The notes below the pieces were generated by a model. That model ran no database searches and was not told the DNA's origin. It saw nothing but the letters and a program-made list of their open reading frames with translations. A program made the position numbers and the translations under genes. A stretch of DNA of 64,000 nt, taken from IMG/VR virus record IMGVR_UViG_3300017818_000007, positions 117,868 to 181,867 of that record; one strand, given 5' to 3'. Shown here in pieces: positions 49,408-57,797 of the stretch. Numbering within the stretch: the first letter of the stretch is position 1; every line of letters starts with the position of its first letter. Source of the stretch: a virus.

Positions 49408-49887
49408 CTAGACGTTTATACCCGGTGTTTGACTTGGGTTGGGCATTAATTTCTGACGGAATCTTTCTAGTGCATCAATGGTGTTTTGTAAATCACGTTC
49501 TTCTGTTGGTTTTTGTGACATACCCTGCATACCTTTAAGCATTGGCAAGAACATATCTATTGCTTTGCCTAACTTATCTACAGGACCTATTTTTTCTAAT
49601 ATGCCTATAAACTTTTCCATTGCTTGGTCTGGTGGTAGTTTACCTTGTTCAAAATCTTTTTGTGTTTGTTTTAACTGATCAACTTGCTGTTGTGTTGCTT
49701 GATCATTTTCAGAAGTAAGTGCGGCTTTTGCACCAGCAATCCATTTTTTTAATCTTGCAAGAATTTGTGAAGTTTGTTGTCCTGTTGTTTGCGTCTTAGT
49801 ATCTTTATTGTGACCAAACTGTTTATCTAATGAACCTTTTACATCACCCCAAGCATAATTTTTTTGATCAAACTCTTTAAATCTCAT
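49408..49887 (-). CDS. Hypothetical helical protein, 159 aa
   Basis: MRFKEFDQKNYAWGD start, then glutamine-rich helices (LARLKKWIAGAKAALTS; ATQQQVDQLKQTQKDF) and a methionine/glycine-rich FLPMLKGMQGMSQ stretch. Coiled-coil character and the MRFKEF-type N-terminus are shared with other genes of this block that I take to be virion internal proteins. Start overlaps by one base. Confidence 0.58.
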   Translation of the reverse strand: MRFKEFDQKNYAWGDVKGSLDKQFGHNKDTKTQTTGQQTSQILARLKKWIAGAKAALTSENDQATQQQVDQLKQTQKDFEQGKLPPDQAMEKFIGILEKIGPVDKLGKAIDMFLPMLKGMQGMSQKPTEERDLQNTIDALERFRQKLMPNPSQTPGINV

Positions 49888-50537
49888 TATACATCCTTTT
49901 CAACAAAATCTAAGTACTCTTTAAATAACGAAGATTCTGCTTTCTTTTCTGGCTGTTGATTTTTACGAAATGTAAATGTATCACCTTTTTTATCGTATAT
50001 TACATCTGTGTTAGTTGCCATTTTATAAATTTGTTGGATCTTATCAATAATCTTAGGATTATCCTGTGATTGAATTACAAGGTCATACATCGCGTGTGCT
50101 AGTATTTCTGCTGACGATCCTCTTTTCATTTTTAAATCGCCTTCTTTTTGCATTGATTCAAAAATGCTTTCTAGTTTTCTTTCAATACTATCTAGTCTTG
50201 TTTCAATATCACTAGTATAAGATTGTGTAGGTTGTACAACGGGTTCTGATACCGGTTTTGTATACATTGAATTTGGATTAGGATTAGCAGGTTGTGGTCT
50301 TTGTGTAGATTTGTTTACACCTGCAAGTGCGGCAATATCGTTTGAACTTACGTCACTAACGCCTGGAATATGTTTGCCTCTAAGTTGTTGCTCAATCATA
50401 CGAGCGTGTGCTTGTGGGTTATCTGCTGAAGCAGTTGTTTGTTCTGTTGCTTTACCTGCATCAGGTGCATCAGGAACAAGAGGTTTTGCTTCAATTCCAA
50501 GATCGTTAAATTTGTTTAGTATTTTATTAAAGTCCAT
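49887..50537 (-). CDS. Hypothetical protein, 216 aa
   Basis: MDFNKILNKFNDLG start, then a long proline/asparagine/glutamine-rich disordered region (residues 20-105), a coiled coil (ETRLDSIERKLESIFESM, about 110-128) and a C-terminal alpha/beta domain with AHAMYDLVIQSQDN. The MDF(N/R)K(I/L)xNKxxD start is shared with the 842-aa protein at 54546, suggesting a common N-terminal signal. Function unknown. Confidence 0.6.
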   Translation of the reverse strand: MDFNKILNKFNDLGIEAKPLVPDAPDAGKATEQTTASADNPQAHARMIEQQLRGKHIPGVSDVSSNDIAALAGVNKSTQRPQPANPNPNSMYTKPVSEPVVQPTQSYTSDIETRLDSIERKLESIFESMQKEGDLKMKRGSSAEILAHAMYDLVIQSQDNPKIIDKIQQIYKMATNTDVIYDKKGDTFTFRKNQQPEKKAESSLFKEYLDFVEKDV

Positions 50538-50538
50538 A

Positions 50539-50694
50539 TTAGTTCACCGATTTTGATTTTGTTTTGTTTCCTGCTTGTCTTGCTTTACGTCCTGCACAAT
50601 GCGCCTTTTGAGAAAACCCTTTTGGATTATTGCAGTTGATTGCTTTTTTATATTTCTTACTCCAGGCCTCACTGTAAATTTCATAATATCTCAT
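50539..50694 (-). CDS. 51-residue basic two-cysteine protein
   Basis: ATG overlaps the upstream stop (TAATG). MRYYEIYSEAWSKKYKKA leads into AINCNNPKGFSQKAHCAGRKARQ, with a Cys-x11-Cys spacing among Lys/Arg residues, and a basic tail. The last part resembles the short C-terminal modules seen on neighbouring larger proteins, here as a separate gene. Possibly zinc- or DNA-binding. Confidence 0.65.
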   Translation of the reverse strand: MRYYEIYSEAWSKKYKKAINCNNPKGFSQKAHCAGRKARQAGNKTKSKSVN

Positions 50695-51242
50695 TACTTT
50701 TTCTTTTTTGGAACGCAGTTAGGTACTTCTTTTTTACCTTTCTTTTTCATTCCAATCATTTCATAGCCTTTCCAACATGGATCGTCTTTTGATTCATTTG
50801 GATATTCTTTTTTAAGTTGTGCTACTCTACGTGCTAGTTCTTTTTTTAGATCCGGATCTTTATCTGTATTTGGATCTGCTTGAATGTCTTGTAGTGCTTT
50901 ACGTTTTGCTTCGTATGGCGAAAGTGCTTGATCAATTTCTTGAGGAGTAAGTGCTTCTTTTAATCTTAATCCAAGACTTTCAAAGTAATCATCTTCTTGG
51001 TCTTTCATAGAAACCATATCCTTACGTTCTTTTTCCTGTTGACGTTCACCTTCCATATATGCATGAAGTGTTTTGATCTTTTCATGTACGCCACTTAATT
51101 TGTTTTGAAACCACTCTGGAAACACGCCACCTCTGTGTACGTGATCACGAATTTCATCAGCGGCATACTTAATAAAAGCAATTTGATTATCTAGCATTTC
51201 TGCTTCGTAATTTGATGCTGGTTCGTCGTATTTGTCGCTCAT
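50694..51242 (-). CDS. Hypothetical protein, 182 aa, with basic two-cysteine C-terminus
   Basis: N-terminal 110 residues are helical (DNQIAFIKYAADEIRDHVHRG; FQNKLSGVHEKIKTLHAYME), followed by a charged segment. The last 27 residues are CWKGYEMIGMKKKGKKEVPN plus a second Cys and lysines: a Cys-x19-Cys basic module. Located in the virion-like block; the role may be internal head protein or scaffold. Inference only. Confidence 0.6.
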   Translation of the reverse strand: MSDKYDEPASNYEAEMLDNQIAFIKYAADEIRDHVHRGGVFPEWFQNKLSGVHEKIKTLHAYMEGERQQEKERKDMVSMKDQEDDYFESLGLRLKEALTPQEIDQALSPYEAKRKALQDIQADPNTDKDPDLKKELARRVAQLKKEYPNESKDDPCWKGYEMIGMKKKGKKEVPNCVPKKKK

Positions 51243-51244
51243 TG

Positions 51245-52000
51245 TTATGTCCTTTTTAATGTACCACCAAATATTGAAGTACCTTTCATATCTAGTGCGT
51301 TATCTGTTGGTTTTTGCATTTTTGCTTTAGGTGGGTTAGGTACAGCACCAACTAAAGAGCCGTATTTTTTACGTGTTTTTTTGTCTCCAATAGCAAGATG
51401 TGGACTTGCTACTGTTGCAATATTACCTGCACTTGTAGCACCAGGTGATGCAATTTCGTCTAACTTATTAAGTGCGTTAAAAATTGTGTTTTCATTTTTC
51501 TCTTCATCGTGGAAAGGACTGTACTTTTTATAAATTTTCATATCAGGGTCTAGTATTTTCATCATACTGCCAATTGCTTGTGATTCTTCTTGTCCTTTTT
51601 TCCACACACGATGGTCATCACTGTATTGATATGTCCAATCATGTGATTTTAATTTAGCAATATAATCGTCCATTGCTTCAGGACCTAAATCTTTTACCTG
51701 CTGTTGTCTAATTTTTTCAGCACGATCAATTTCTGCTTGTTTTTCTGCTTCATCGTCTTGATATACTTTACCAAGCACATCTTTCATTTTATCGTTCATA
51801 GAACCAAGTTCTGCTGGATCTGCTTCGTCCATTTTTTTATACTTTTCTTTGCGTGGAATAACTTTAGTCTTATCTTTGTGAGCACCAGCGGCACCACTAC
51901 GGCGTATATCCTGCATTGTTTGTGCGTTAGGATCACGTGGTTTAATAGGCTTATCTTTGCCTTCTAATTTAATAGTGCTATCAACATCTGTTAGTTTCAT
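51245..52000 (-). CDS. Hypothetical basic protein, 251 aa
   Basis: Start chosen at the ATG at 52000, four bases after the upstream stop; a start ten codons earlier would overlap that gene by 26 bases. Lysine-rich disordered first 60 residues, a coiled coil (DDEAEKQAEIDRAEKIRQQQ), then DYIAKLKSHDWTYQYSDDHRVW, a small folded motif, and a glycine/alanine-rich end. Likely virion-associated by neighbours. Unknown family. Confidence 0.55.
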   Translation of the reverse strand: MKLTDVDSTIKLEGKDKPIKPRDPNAQTMQDIRRSGAAGAHKDKTKVIPRKEKYKKMDEADPAELGSMNDKMKDVLGKVYQDDEAEKQAEIDRAEKIRQQQVKDLGPEAMDDYIAKLKSHDWTYQYSDDHRVWKKGQEESQAIGSMMKILDPDMKIYKKYSPFHDEEKNENTIFNALNKLDEIASPGATSAGNIATVASPHLAIGDKKTRKKYGSLVGAVPNPPKAKMQKPTDNALDMKGTSIFGGTLKRT

Positions 52001-52004
52001 ACTG

Positions 52005-52739
52005 TTATTTACCCTTTTTTTGGCGTCCACTCTTCATGTTGGCACACCAGTGATACATTTTGCCTTTTTCGCCACTGTATTTTTTAGCCTTAGCACGTAG
52101 ATCAGTGACTGATCCATTACAACTAGCACCAGACTTTTTTACACGACCTGGACGACTTTTACCCTTTTTTTTACCGTCTGCAAAGTTTTCTTCTATACTT
52201 TCACCTTGCATTACTCTTTTTACAGTTCTTTCAAACTTGTGATCTTTATGTTTAAAACCTTTGCCGCCTGCGGCTTCCCATTTGCGAATGTTAACACCGT
52301 AGTCATCAATTAAGATGTTTGGAGTACCGTCTTTTTGTACTGCGAATTGTGCTTTTTCATGTGTAATGTAAACGTTCTTAGGTGGAAAAAACGCAAGATT
52401 CTTTTTAATCCACTCACGTTTGTGTGGTTCTGAATTAGGATCGCCTGGTAAAGGACTTGAGCAAATGTTATATGATCCTTTAACTTTTTTAATAAGTTCT
52501 AATAAATTTTTAGCATTTGATGTTAAGGGTATGTTAAGCCAAAAGTCATCTGTGTCTCTAATTTTTTGTAGTGCATCGTCGATGTCATGATGTTTGTTAA
52601 TGTTCCACCACTTGTCAACTTTCATTAAGTCTGCCCAAGCACCAAAGAAGTCAGCAAGAACGCCATCCATATCAATATAGATTTCACCAGCAATAATGCC
52701 TGGTTGATCACGTTCTACTAATACTTCAGTAATCTTCAT
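52005..52739 (-). CDS. HAD-type 5'-nucleotidase with basic two-cysteine C-terminal module
   Basis: 244 residues. YIDMDGVLADFFGAWADL near residue 22 is the 5'(3')-deoxyribonucleotidase signature; ICSSPLPGDP near 93 and PNILIDDYG near 142 complete the HAD motifs. After residue 175 an unrelated tail begins: GKKKGKSRPGRVKKSG, then a Cys-x24-Cys stretch (SVTDLRAKAKKYSGEKGK between) ending MYHWCANMKSGRQKKGK. So an enzyme has been fused to the basic module found on its virion-block neighbours. Starts MKITEVLVER, similar to other starts here. Confidence 0.75.
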   Translation of the reverse strand: MKITEVLVERDQPGIIAGEIYIDMDGVLADFFGAWADLMKVDKWWNINKHHDIDDALQKIRDTDDFWLNIPLTSNAKNLLELIKKVKGSYNICSSPLPGDPNSEPHKREWIKKNLAFFPPKNVYITHEKAQFAVQKDGTPNILIDDYGVNIRKWEAAGGKGFKHKDHKFERTVKRVMQGESIEENFADGKKKGKSRPGRVKKSGASCNGSVTDLRAKAKKYSGEKGKMYHWCANMKSGRQKKGK

Positions 52740-52957
52740 TTTTTCTTACGCCCTCTAAAACCATTATGTCCTGTCATAAAAGGTCTGCTAAACCAAAGTT
52801 TAAACCATTCACTATCTCCAGGTTTAACACCCATTTTCTTTTCTTTGGCTTTTATTTTAGAAGCAGTAATACTAGGATTTTCATCAATTTGATATTCTGA
52901 TAATCCTTTAAATGTGTTTGTAATCCCTGCAAGTTTTTGTAGTTCTTCTTTTGTCAT
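52736..52957 (-). CDS. Small protein, 73 aa, basic C-terminus
   Basis: Starts MTKEELQKLAGI with a helix, then KIKAKEKKMGVKPGDSEWF and an aromatic basic end (FKLWFSRPFMTGHNGFRGRKKK). The GDSEWFKLWF segment resembles the tails of the other basic-module proteins but lacks cysteines. Overlaps neighbours by four bases and one base. Confidence 0.55.
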   Translation of the reverse strand: MTKEELQKLAGITNTFKGLSEYQIDENPSITASKIKAKEKKMGVKPGDSEWFKLWFSRPFMTGHNGFRGRKKK

Positions 52958-53493
52958 TATAGACCTTTTAGCATTCTTGCAATAACTTGATCTAATGCAC
53001 CTTCTAAATCGCCTTTTTCAAACAGTCTTGCCGCTTCAGGAAATTTAGATGCTAGGTGATCATATGTTTGAATAATTGCATCAATGTCTTGTACAGAAAT
53101 ATCCATCTCTACAGCAATACGTTTCTTAGCATCAAAACTTGGACCAGTAGGTTCATTTAAATCTGTAAGTTGCATAATCTTTGGCAAGTAAGCATTTATT
53201 TGTTTTGCAATGTCGCCTTTATTCCATGTCAAATACATACGCAACATTCCTACACTGTATCCTGTACGTTGAATTTCTCGAGCACCCATTCTAGCCCCTG
53301 CTCGTGCATAAGCAACACCGTTTTGAATAACATTATTGTAGATGTCTTGTGAACTAATTTGATCTAATGGTTTGCCTATTAATCCTTCAAGGTATTGTCT
53401 TACTTCTTGCACTCTGCCAGCAACATCTTTAATTGCATTAACAATATGCATGATTTCTTGTTTACCTTCATTTATAAATTGTCTTGCTCTCAT
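52957..53493 (-). CDS. Hypothetical helical protein, 178 aa
   Basis: MRARQFINEG start, then mostly amphipathic helices (AIKDVAGRVQEVRQYLEGLIG; ARAGARMGAREIQRTGYS; AVEMDISVQDIDAIIQTYDHL). No catalytic motif. The R(A/I)xxFINEG-like N-terminus is a pattern I associate with structural proteins of T4-like marine phages. Role unknown. Confidence 0.57.
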   Translation of the reverse strand: MRARQFINEGKQEIMHIVNAIKDVAGRVQEVRQYLEGLIGKPLDQISSQDIYNNVIQNGVAYARAGARMGAREIQRTGYSVGMLRMYLTWNKGDIAKQINAYLPKIMQLTDLNEPTGPSFDAKKRIAVEMDISVQDIDAIIQTYDHLASKFPEAARLFEKGDLEGALDQVIARMLKGL

Positions 53494-54191
53494 ATTAATC
53501 TAAACCCCTTCATCATTTTTTTAAGGGTGCCTTTCTTAACATCCTTAGTTGTGTTTTGTTTTGTAAGAATACCAACTCCTGCGGCTTCTTCATTTGTTTC
53601 GTCTTGAATACCCATTGCCTGTCTAACCCTATTGTACATTTGTTTTGCAAGAGTTTCATTACCTGAAACACCTTGTTTAAATCCGTCAAAGTTTCCTTCA
53701 ACTGCAAGTTGTCTTAATTTACTTGCACTCATTCCTTCAACGCCGTCTGCATCAGGATCACGTTCTCCACTGCTAACAACTTTAACAGCATTAAAAGCAA
53801 ACGGTATTTCACCTGACTTATCAGGAGTGTTATTGTATTTGTCAACTAGGTCTTGGTATTGTTGTACACGATCACTACCTGCAACAATAACAACATTGCG
53901 ATATCCGTCGCCTTGTAATAGTTGTAATGCTTGTATGATAGTTTTTACACTAGTATTTCTATTGATAGGAATATTAAACATTTCACTTGCAAAATGAAAC
54001 TTTTCTGCAAATGTTAATGGATTCTTTTTAGCGTCTTGGGTTTTAGTTAAAAATAAAATGGGGTCGCCCATTACTTTTTGTGCTGTTGATTTTACAGTAT
54101 CAACAACTTTTTGATGTCCAATGGTAGGAGGATTCATTCTACCCCAAGCAATAACGGCTGTCCTGTTGTTGACAACTTCGTCAATTCTCAT
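53490..54191 (-). CDS. Nucleotidyltransferase-fold protein (NMN adenylyl-/cytidylyltransferase-like)
   Basis: 233 residues. AVIAWGRMNPPTIGHQKVV near 13-31 is the (T/H)xGH nucleotide-binding signature with preceding GRMNPPT; VVIVAGSDRV near 103 and GMSASKLRQLA near 158 match the SxSxxR end motif. NadM-like enzymes and cytidylyltransferases share these. The C-terminal 50 residues are basic and unrelated (KKGTLKKMMKGFRLI). It sits among virion-type genes, which is unusual for a metabolic enzyme. Substrate uncertain. Confidence 0.75.
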   Translation of the reverse strand: MRIDEVVNNRTAVIAWGRMNPPTIGHQKVVDTVKSTAQKVMGDPILFLTKTQDAKKNPLTFAEKFHFASEMFNIPINRNTSVKTIIQALQLLQGDGYRNVVIVAGSDRVQQYQDLVDKYNNTPDKSGEIPFAFNAVKVVSSGERDPDADGVEGMSASKLRQLAVEGNFDGFKQGVSGNETLAKQMYNRVRQAMGIQDETNEEAAGVGILTKQNTTKDVKKGTLKKMMKGFRLI

Positions 54192-54539
54192 TTATTCCTC
54201 CTTGGGATCGTATTCGCCGTTGTTGATTAATTCTATTTGTGATTCCGCAAATTGTCTACAAATTTTTTCTTTTAGATCTTTGGTATAAATTTCTTCTATA
54301 TTACCAGGTAGTTTGTATTCTTCCTGATACATTTTGCAACCTTCTTCAACCATTTCCATAAACGACGAATAACATTCGTTGGCGTCTGTAGCAGGACCTT
54401 TTTTAATTCCGTCTACTACTTTTAAAAAATAATTTTTGTGTAAGTCGTCGTTGTGTTCGATATAAAACTTAATATCGTCTACTAGTACATCTGGCGTATC
54501 TTGTGATACATTATTGTCAAACAGTTCCTTTAATAGCAT
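54192..54539 (-). CDS. Small acidic helical protein, 115 aa
   Basis: MLLKELFDNN start, then acidic helices (DVLVDDIKFYIEHNDDLHK; YSSFMEMVEEGCKMYQEEY). Could be a chaperone or inhibitor for a basic neighbour. No known motif. Confidence 0.55.
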   Translation of the reverse strand: MLLKELFDNNVSQDTPDVLVDDIKFYIEHNDDLHKNYFLKVVDGIKKGPATDANECYSSFMEMVEEGCKMYQEEYKLPGNIEEIYTKDLKEKICRQFAESQIELINNGEYDPKEE

Positions 54540-54545
54540 TGTTCA

Positions 54546-57074
54546 TCACCATTTTCTACATGACCAATAACGTGCTTTATGCTTTGGACCTGGAGTATCG
54601 CAGTTGTGTCTAGCACGGAAACTTTTCCTTCTTGCTGGGTTTGATTTTTTAATCTTCATGTTAGGATCACCAAAGTTAACTTTAACTACATTACCTTTTG
54701 GATTCTTAACATATACTTTAAACTTCTTAACATCGCCACGCATTGGTTTGTTTAGTTTAACTGTGCGTCCTTGGTATTCTGCTTCTTCAATGTTTTCATC
54801 GTTTTCGCCAATCCAACCAAACGCTTCATAAAATTCATCACCGTGTAATGTGACATCTGTTAAATCGTTAAACCAAATATCTTCTTCTACTTGTTCAATT
54901 GATTCTTTTACTTTTTTCTTTTTCTTTGCTGGGTGGCTGTGTTCTACAACAACACACTCTTTCATATTCGCTACTGGAATATTTCTAACAATAAATTGTG
55001 ATCCGTCTTCACGTACAAATTTAGCATCGTAGTGTGTGACTGTTCCGTCTTCACTTAATGTGTGTTCGCCATGAATAACTTCACCTTCACCAAACTTATC
55101 ATGTTTAAATGATTTAGTGCAAGGATGATAAATGTTATCACCTTCGTTTTGAATACTCTCTAATTCAAGATCTTTAAATAGTTTTTTTGCTTCATCACTA
55201 TTTGGATCAAGTTTTTTTGATTTAAAACGTTTTTCAGCCTGTGCAACCATATCTGGATCACCCTTACGTGTTTCCCCGCCTTGTGCATCTTTTGCATAAA
55301 CACCTGATTTAGGTGCAGAAGCATCAGTTGGTTTAAACATTGCTGAATCGTCACCGCTAGGTGTGTAAGGTTTAATTTCTACAGGCTTAGGATCTTTAGA
55401 AACTACTTTTTCTCTAGTACCTGAAATCATTTCCCAACCATTGCTATGATGGCTGTTTTCAAATTTATCTAATTCTTCATCAGTAGCATAAATTGTATAC
55501 TCTTTACCTTGATAACTCCATTGAGTTTTGTTCTTGTTTTTATCAATGTTAAAATTTACAGTGCCACCATTTGACTGAATACGTCTTTCACCACCAAACG
55601 GAAGTTTACCATTTGCAGGTTTTTGTTCAGGCTTTTTTCCAAATAACTTTTTTAGAAAGTCAAACTCTGTTAGATTTTCACTTTCATACATACCTTGTAA
55701 TTGTACATCAGGCATTTGATTCACTTTTGGTTTACTTGATTGTGTTGAAGAAGATGATTGCGATTGTTCAGCATCTTTTGCTAAACCAATATCACCTTTG
55801 TATCTTGTTTGGCCAGTCATACCATCTTTACCAAATGTACCTGCTTTGCCGCCCATGATGTTTACTGCTTTTTCTTCTGCTTCTTCTTTTTCAAGATCTG
55901 CTAGTTTAGCCGCGTGTGCTTTACTTTGTAATGCCTTTTCAATTTCATCGTTGTTAGCAAGATCTTGTAATGCTCTCTTGCCTCTAAAGCCAGCCGCCGC
56001 AATCATAACTTGAATGTCTACACCTGAGTTAACCATTCTTGTCATATCTTCAAATGCTTGAGCATCACCACGGTATGCTCTGTTAACAGTTAGAATTGCT
56101 TCATATGCTTCTTTCTGGTCACGCATTGGAATTGCTTGAATCTGTAATGCTAACATTTTTAATTCATGATTGATATTTCTAATGTCGCCTGCTTGTTTCC
56201 ATTCAGCAAAACTTACATCTTTAAGTGCTTCACTTCTATCAGTATAGAAGTTTCCGTCATCACTCTTACTCCAATGTTTATATTGATCGAGTGCTACCCA
56301 ACGGCTACCTACTTTTCTGTGTGTTCCTACATACTCGCCTGATCCTTGATCATAATTTGCTGGATTTCCTTGGAAGTCAGCATCAAAGTCTTTTCCGTAT
56401 GAGTATGCTGGTAAACCAAATCCCATGTCTTTTAATCTGTCAGCCATGTATCTGTCACGGACTGAACCTGTCCAAATAGGACGACCATCAACAGCCATAG
56501 GAACATAACCTTTAGTACCATTTGCATATTCAATTGCTTGATACATTCCGCCGCCACGTTTCTTTGGCTCTTCATCCCAAAGGATTTTAAATTCTTCTTC
56601 TAGATTTTGTTCTTCAATTGCCTTAGCAATATTACTGTGTGATTGTGATTCAAATTCATCATCGTCAGAGTCATCATATGGAACTTCTGAATCTGGATCT
56701 TTTTCTAATGGAATATCTTTATGTCTTTCCATCGCCGCTTGTACAACTTTAACTAAGCCTGGACCAATTTGCTTGTCATTGTGTATCATGTTGCTAACGT
56801 TGGATAAAAACAACGAAAGGTCGTCGTTATTTTTAATTAGTTGTGATAGTTCTGATAGTTTGTACGCAATTTCTGCTTTAGCATCTGTAAATTTTTGAAT
56901 ATTAGCACTGCTGTATTTGATCTGTGATTTGCTTGGTTCAGCAAATACAGCGTCTTGCAAATCAGCAATTACTTCTGATGCTGTCTTATATTGTTTGCGT
57001 TTAACTTCTTTTTTGGCTTCTGTTTGAACGCCATCAATTTTGTTTATTAATTTTCTAAAGTCCATAGTGTCCAT
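54546..57074 (-). CDS. Large virion-associated-like protein, 842 aa, with conserved basic two-cysteine C-terminal domain
   Basis: Starts MDTMDFRKLINKIDGVQTEA; GGAG lies nine bases upstream. Residues 100-170 contain acidic stretches (DDSDDDEFESQ). The middle is helical with an EAILTVNRAYRGDAQAF segment. Residues about 690-700 carry lysines. The last 75 residues form the domain common in marine phages: RTVKLNKPMRGDVKKFKVYV, then VNFGDPNMKIKKSNP, RKSFRARHN and a Cys-x13-Cys end (DTPGPKHKARYWS between). The protein's size and position suggest an internal or head component. The ATAAATA motif 22 bases upstream argues for late expression. Confidence 0.68.
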   Translation of the reverse strand: MDTMDFRKLINKIDGVQTEAKKEVKRKQYKTASEVIADLQDAVFAEPSKSQIKYSSANIQKFTDAKAEIAYKLSELSQLIKNNDDLSLFLSNVSNMIHNDKQIGPGLVKVVQAAMERHKDIPLEKDPDSEVPYDDSDDDEFESQSHSNIAKAIEEQNLEEEFKILWDEEPKKRGGGMYQAIEYANGTKGYVPMAVDGRPIWTGSVRDRYMADRLKDMGFGLPAYSYGKDFDADFQGNPANYDQGSGEYVGTHRKVGSRWVALDQYKHWSKSDDGNFYTDRSEALKDVSFAEWKQAGDIRNINHELKMLALQIQAIPMRDQKEAYEAILTVNRAYRGDAQAFEDMTRMVNSGVDIQVMIAAAGFRGKRALQDLANNDEIEKALQSKAHAAKLADLEKEEAEEKAVNIMGGKAGTFGKDGMTGQTRYKGDIGLAKDAEQSQSSSSTQSSKPKVNQMPDVQLQGMYESENLTEFDFLKKLFGKKPEQKPANGKLPFGGERRIQSNGGTVNFNIDKNKNKTQWSYQGKEYTIYATDEELDKFENSHHSNGWEMISGTREKVVSKDPKPVEIKPYTPSGDDSAMFKPTDASAPKSGVYAKDAQGGETRKGDPDMVAQAEKRFKSKKLDPNSDEAKKLFKDLELESIQNEGDNIYHPCTKSFKHDKFGEGEVIHGEHTLSEDGTVTHYDAKFVREDGSQFIVRNIPVANMKECVVVEHSHPAKKKKKVKESIEQVEEDIWFNDLTDVTLHGDEFYEAFGWIGENDENIEEAEYQGRTVKLNKPMRGDVKKFKVYVKNPKGNVVKVNFGDPNMKIKKSNPARRKSFRARHNCDTPGPKHKARYWSCRKW

Positions 57075-57095
57075 ATTATAATACTCCTACTGAAG

Positions 57096-57102
57096 TATTT
57101 AT
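57096..57102 (-). promoter_or_regulatory. Late-promoter-like motif ATAAATA before the 842-aa gene
   Basis: GCATAAATAC on the minus strand (57095-57104), 22 bases before the ATG at 57074. The T4 late element is TATAAATA. Confidence 0.42.
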
Positions 57103-57112
57103 GCAAGAGGAC

Positions 57113-57349
57113 TTATCTTCGAAAGGGTTTGATTTCTGTGATTTCTGGTGTGTTTGCTGTGAATTCTAATCCAGCCATGTGACCTACATATAGGTCTTTA
57201 TTTTTGTACGATAAACGCACTTTTACGGTGTTTATAATAACATCTATGTACATTTTCTCTACATAGCGATCTAAGTATGCTTGTACTGTTTGACCATTAT
57301 CTGTACAATTAACTTCTATTTTTTCAGGTAGGTGTTGATTATTTTGCAT
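57113..57349 (-). CDS. Hypothetical protein, 78 aa
   Basis: Compact beta-rich protein (KIEVNCTDNGQTVQAYLD; YIDVIINTVKVRLSYKNKDLYVG). No charged tail module. Lies downstream of the terminator, so it may rely on readthrough or an unseen promoter. Confidence 0.55.
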   Translation of the reverse strand: MQNNQHLPEKIEVNCTDNGQTVQAYLDRYVEKMYIDVIINTVKVRLSYKNKDLYVGHMAGLEFTANTPEITEIKPFRR

Positions 57350-57371
57350 ATTGATCCTTTATAAAGCAGTA

Positions 57372-57391
57372 AAGGCCCCCGAAGGGGCCTT
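57372..57391 (-). terminator. UUCG-loop terminator after the HTH gene
   Basis: Eight-base G+C stem AAGGCCCC/GGGGCCTT with a TTCG loop on the minus strand, then TTTACTGCTTT. Sixteen bases beyond the stop of the HTH gene. Confidence 0.88.
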
Positions 57392-57406
57392 ATACCTCAA
57401 GTTTAA

Positions 57407-57676
57407 TTAAGCAACTAGGCCTTTTGCCATTGCTTTATAACCAGCCGCGATAACCGCTCTGCTAGCCGTACCTAAACGGTACTTCTTGTAAACTCTACCT
57501 TTGCTATCTTTAACAGTGTTAAGATATACTGGGAAACCGTTGAAACGTAGTGCTTGAATTACTGCACCTGGGTTTCCTGCACCAAATCTTGATTTGATTT
57601 GAGCCGCAGTTAGTTCATTACCATTTTGTAATGAAGCAAGTACTTTAGCCTGGATAGTTTTTGAATTGTTAGTCAT
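57407..57676 (-). CDS. Small winged-helix/HTH-like protein, 89 aa
   Basis: Start is the ATG at 57676, set by AGGAG five bases upstream. Residues 10-55 (TIQAKVLASLQNGNELTA; AQIKSRFGAGNPGAVIQALRFNG) read as helix-turn-helix; GRVYKKYRLG near 65 could be the wing. Its transcript has a promoter, a 5' hairpin and a strong terminator of its own, so it is a monocistronic and probably abundant product. DNA binding as regulator or packaging protein is inferred. Confidence 0.7.
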   Translation of the reverse strand: MTNNSKTIQAKVLASLQNGNELTAAQIKSRFGAGNPGAVIQALRFNGFPVYLNTVKDSKGRVYKKYRLGTASRAVIAAGYKAMAKGLVA

Positions 57677-57701
57677 GTTTTCTCCTATTGACATTTAATA
57701 A

Positions 57702-57725
57702 AAAACACTCACAATTAAGTGTTTT
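57702..57725 (-). other. 5' leader hairpin of the HTH transcript
   Basis: AAAACACT and AGTGTTTT form a perfect eight-base stem with an eight-base loop on the minus strand, followed by TTATT. It starts about where transcription should begin, ten bases after the -10 box. It may stabilise the mRNA or act as an attenuator. Confidence 0.55.
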
Positions 57726-57734
57726 ACATATATT

Positions 57735-57763
57735 ATAATAGCAAAGAATGTGTATAAAGTCAA
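57735..57763 (-). promoter_or_regulatory. Sigma70-type promoter for the HTH gene
   Basis: TTGACT (57758-57763), 17 bases, TATTAT (57735-57740) on the minus strand, with TATAAT overlapping three bases on. Confidence 0.7.
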
Positions 57764-57797
57764 CTACAACTGTTGGTTAATTTTACCAAAATGACTA

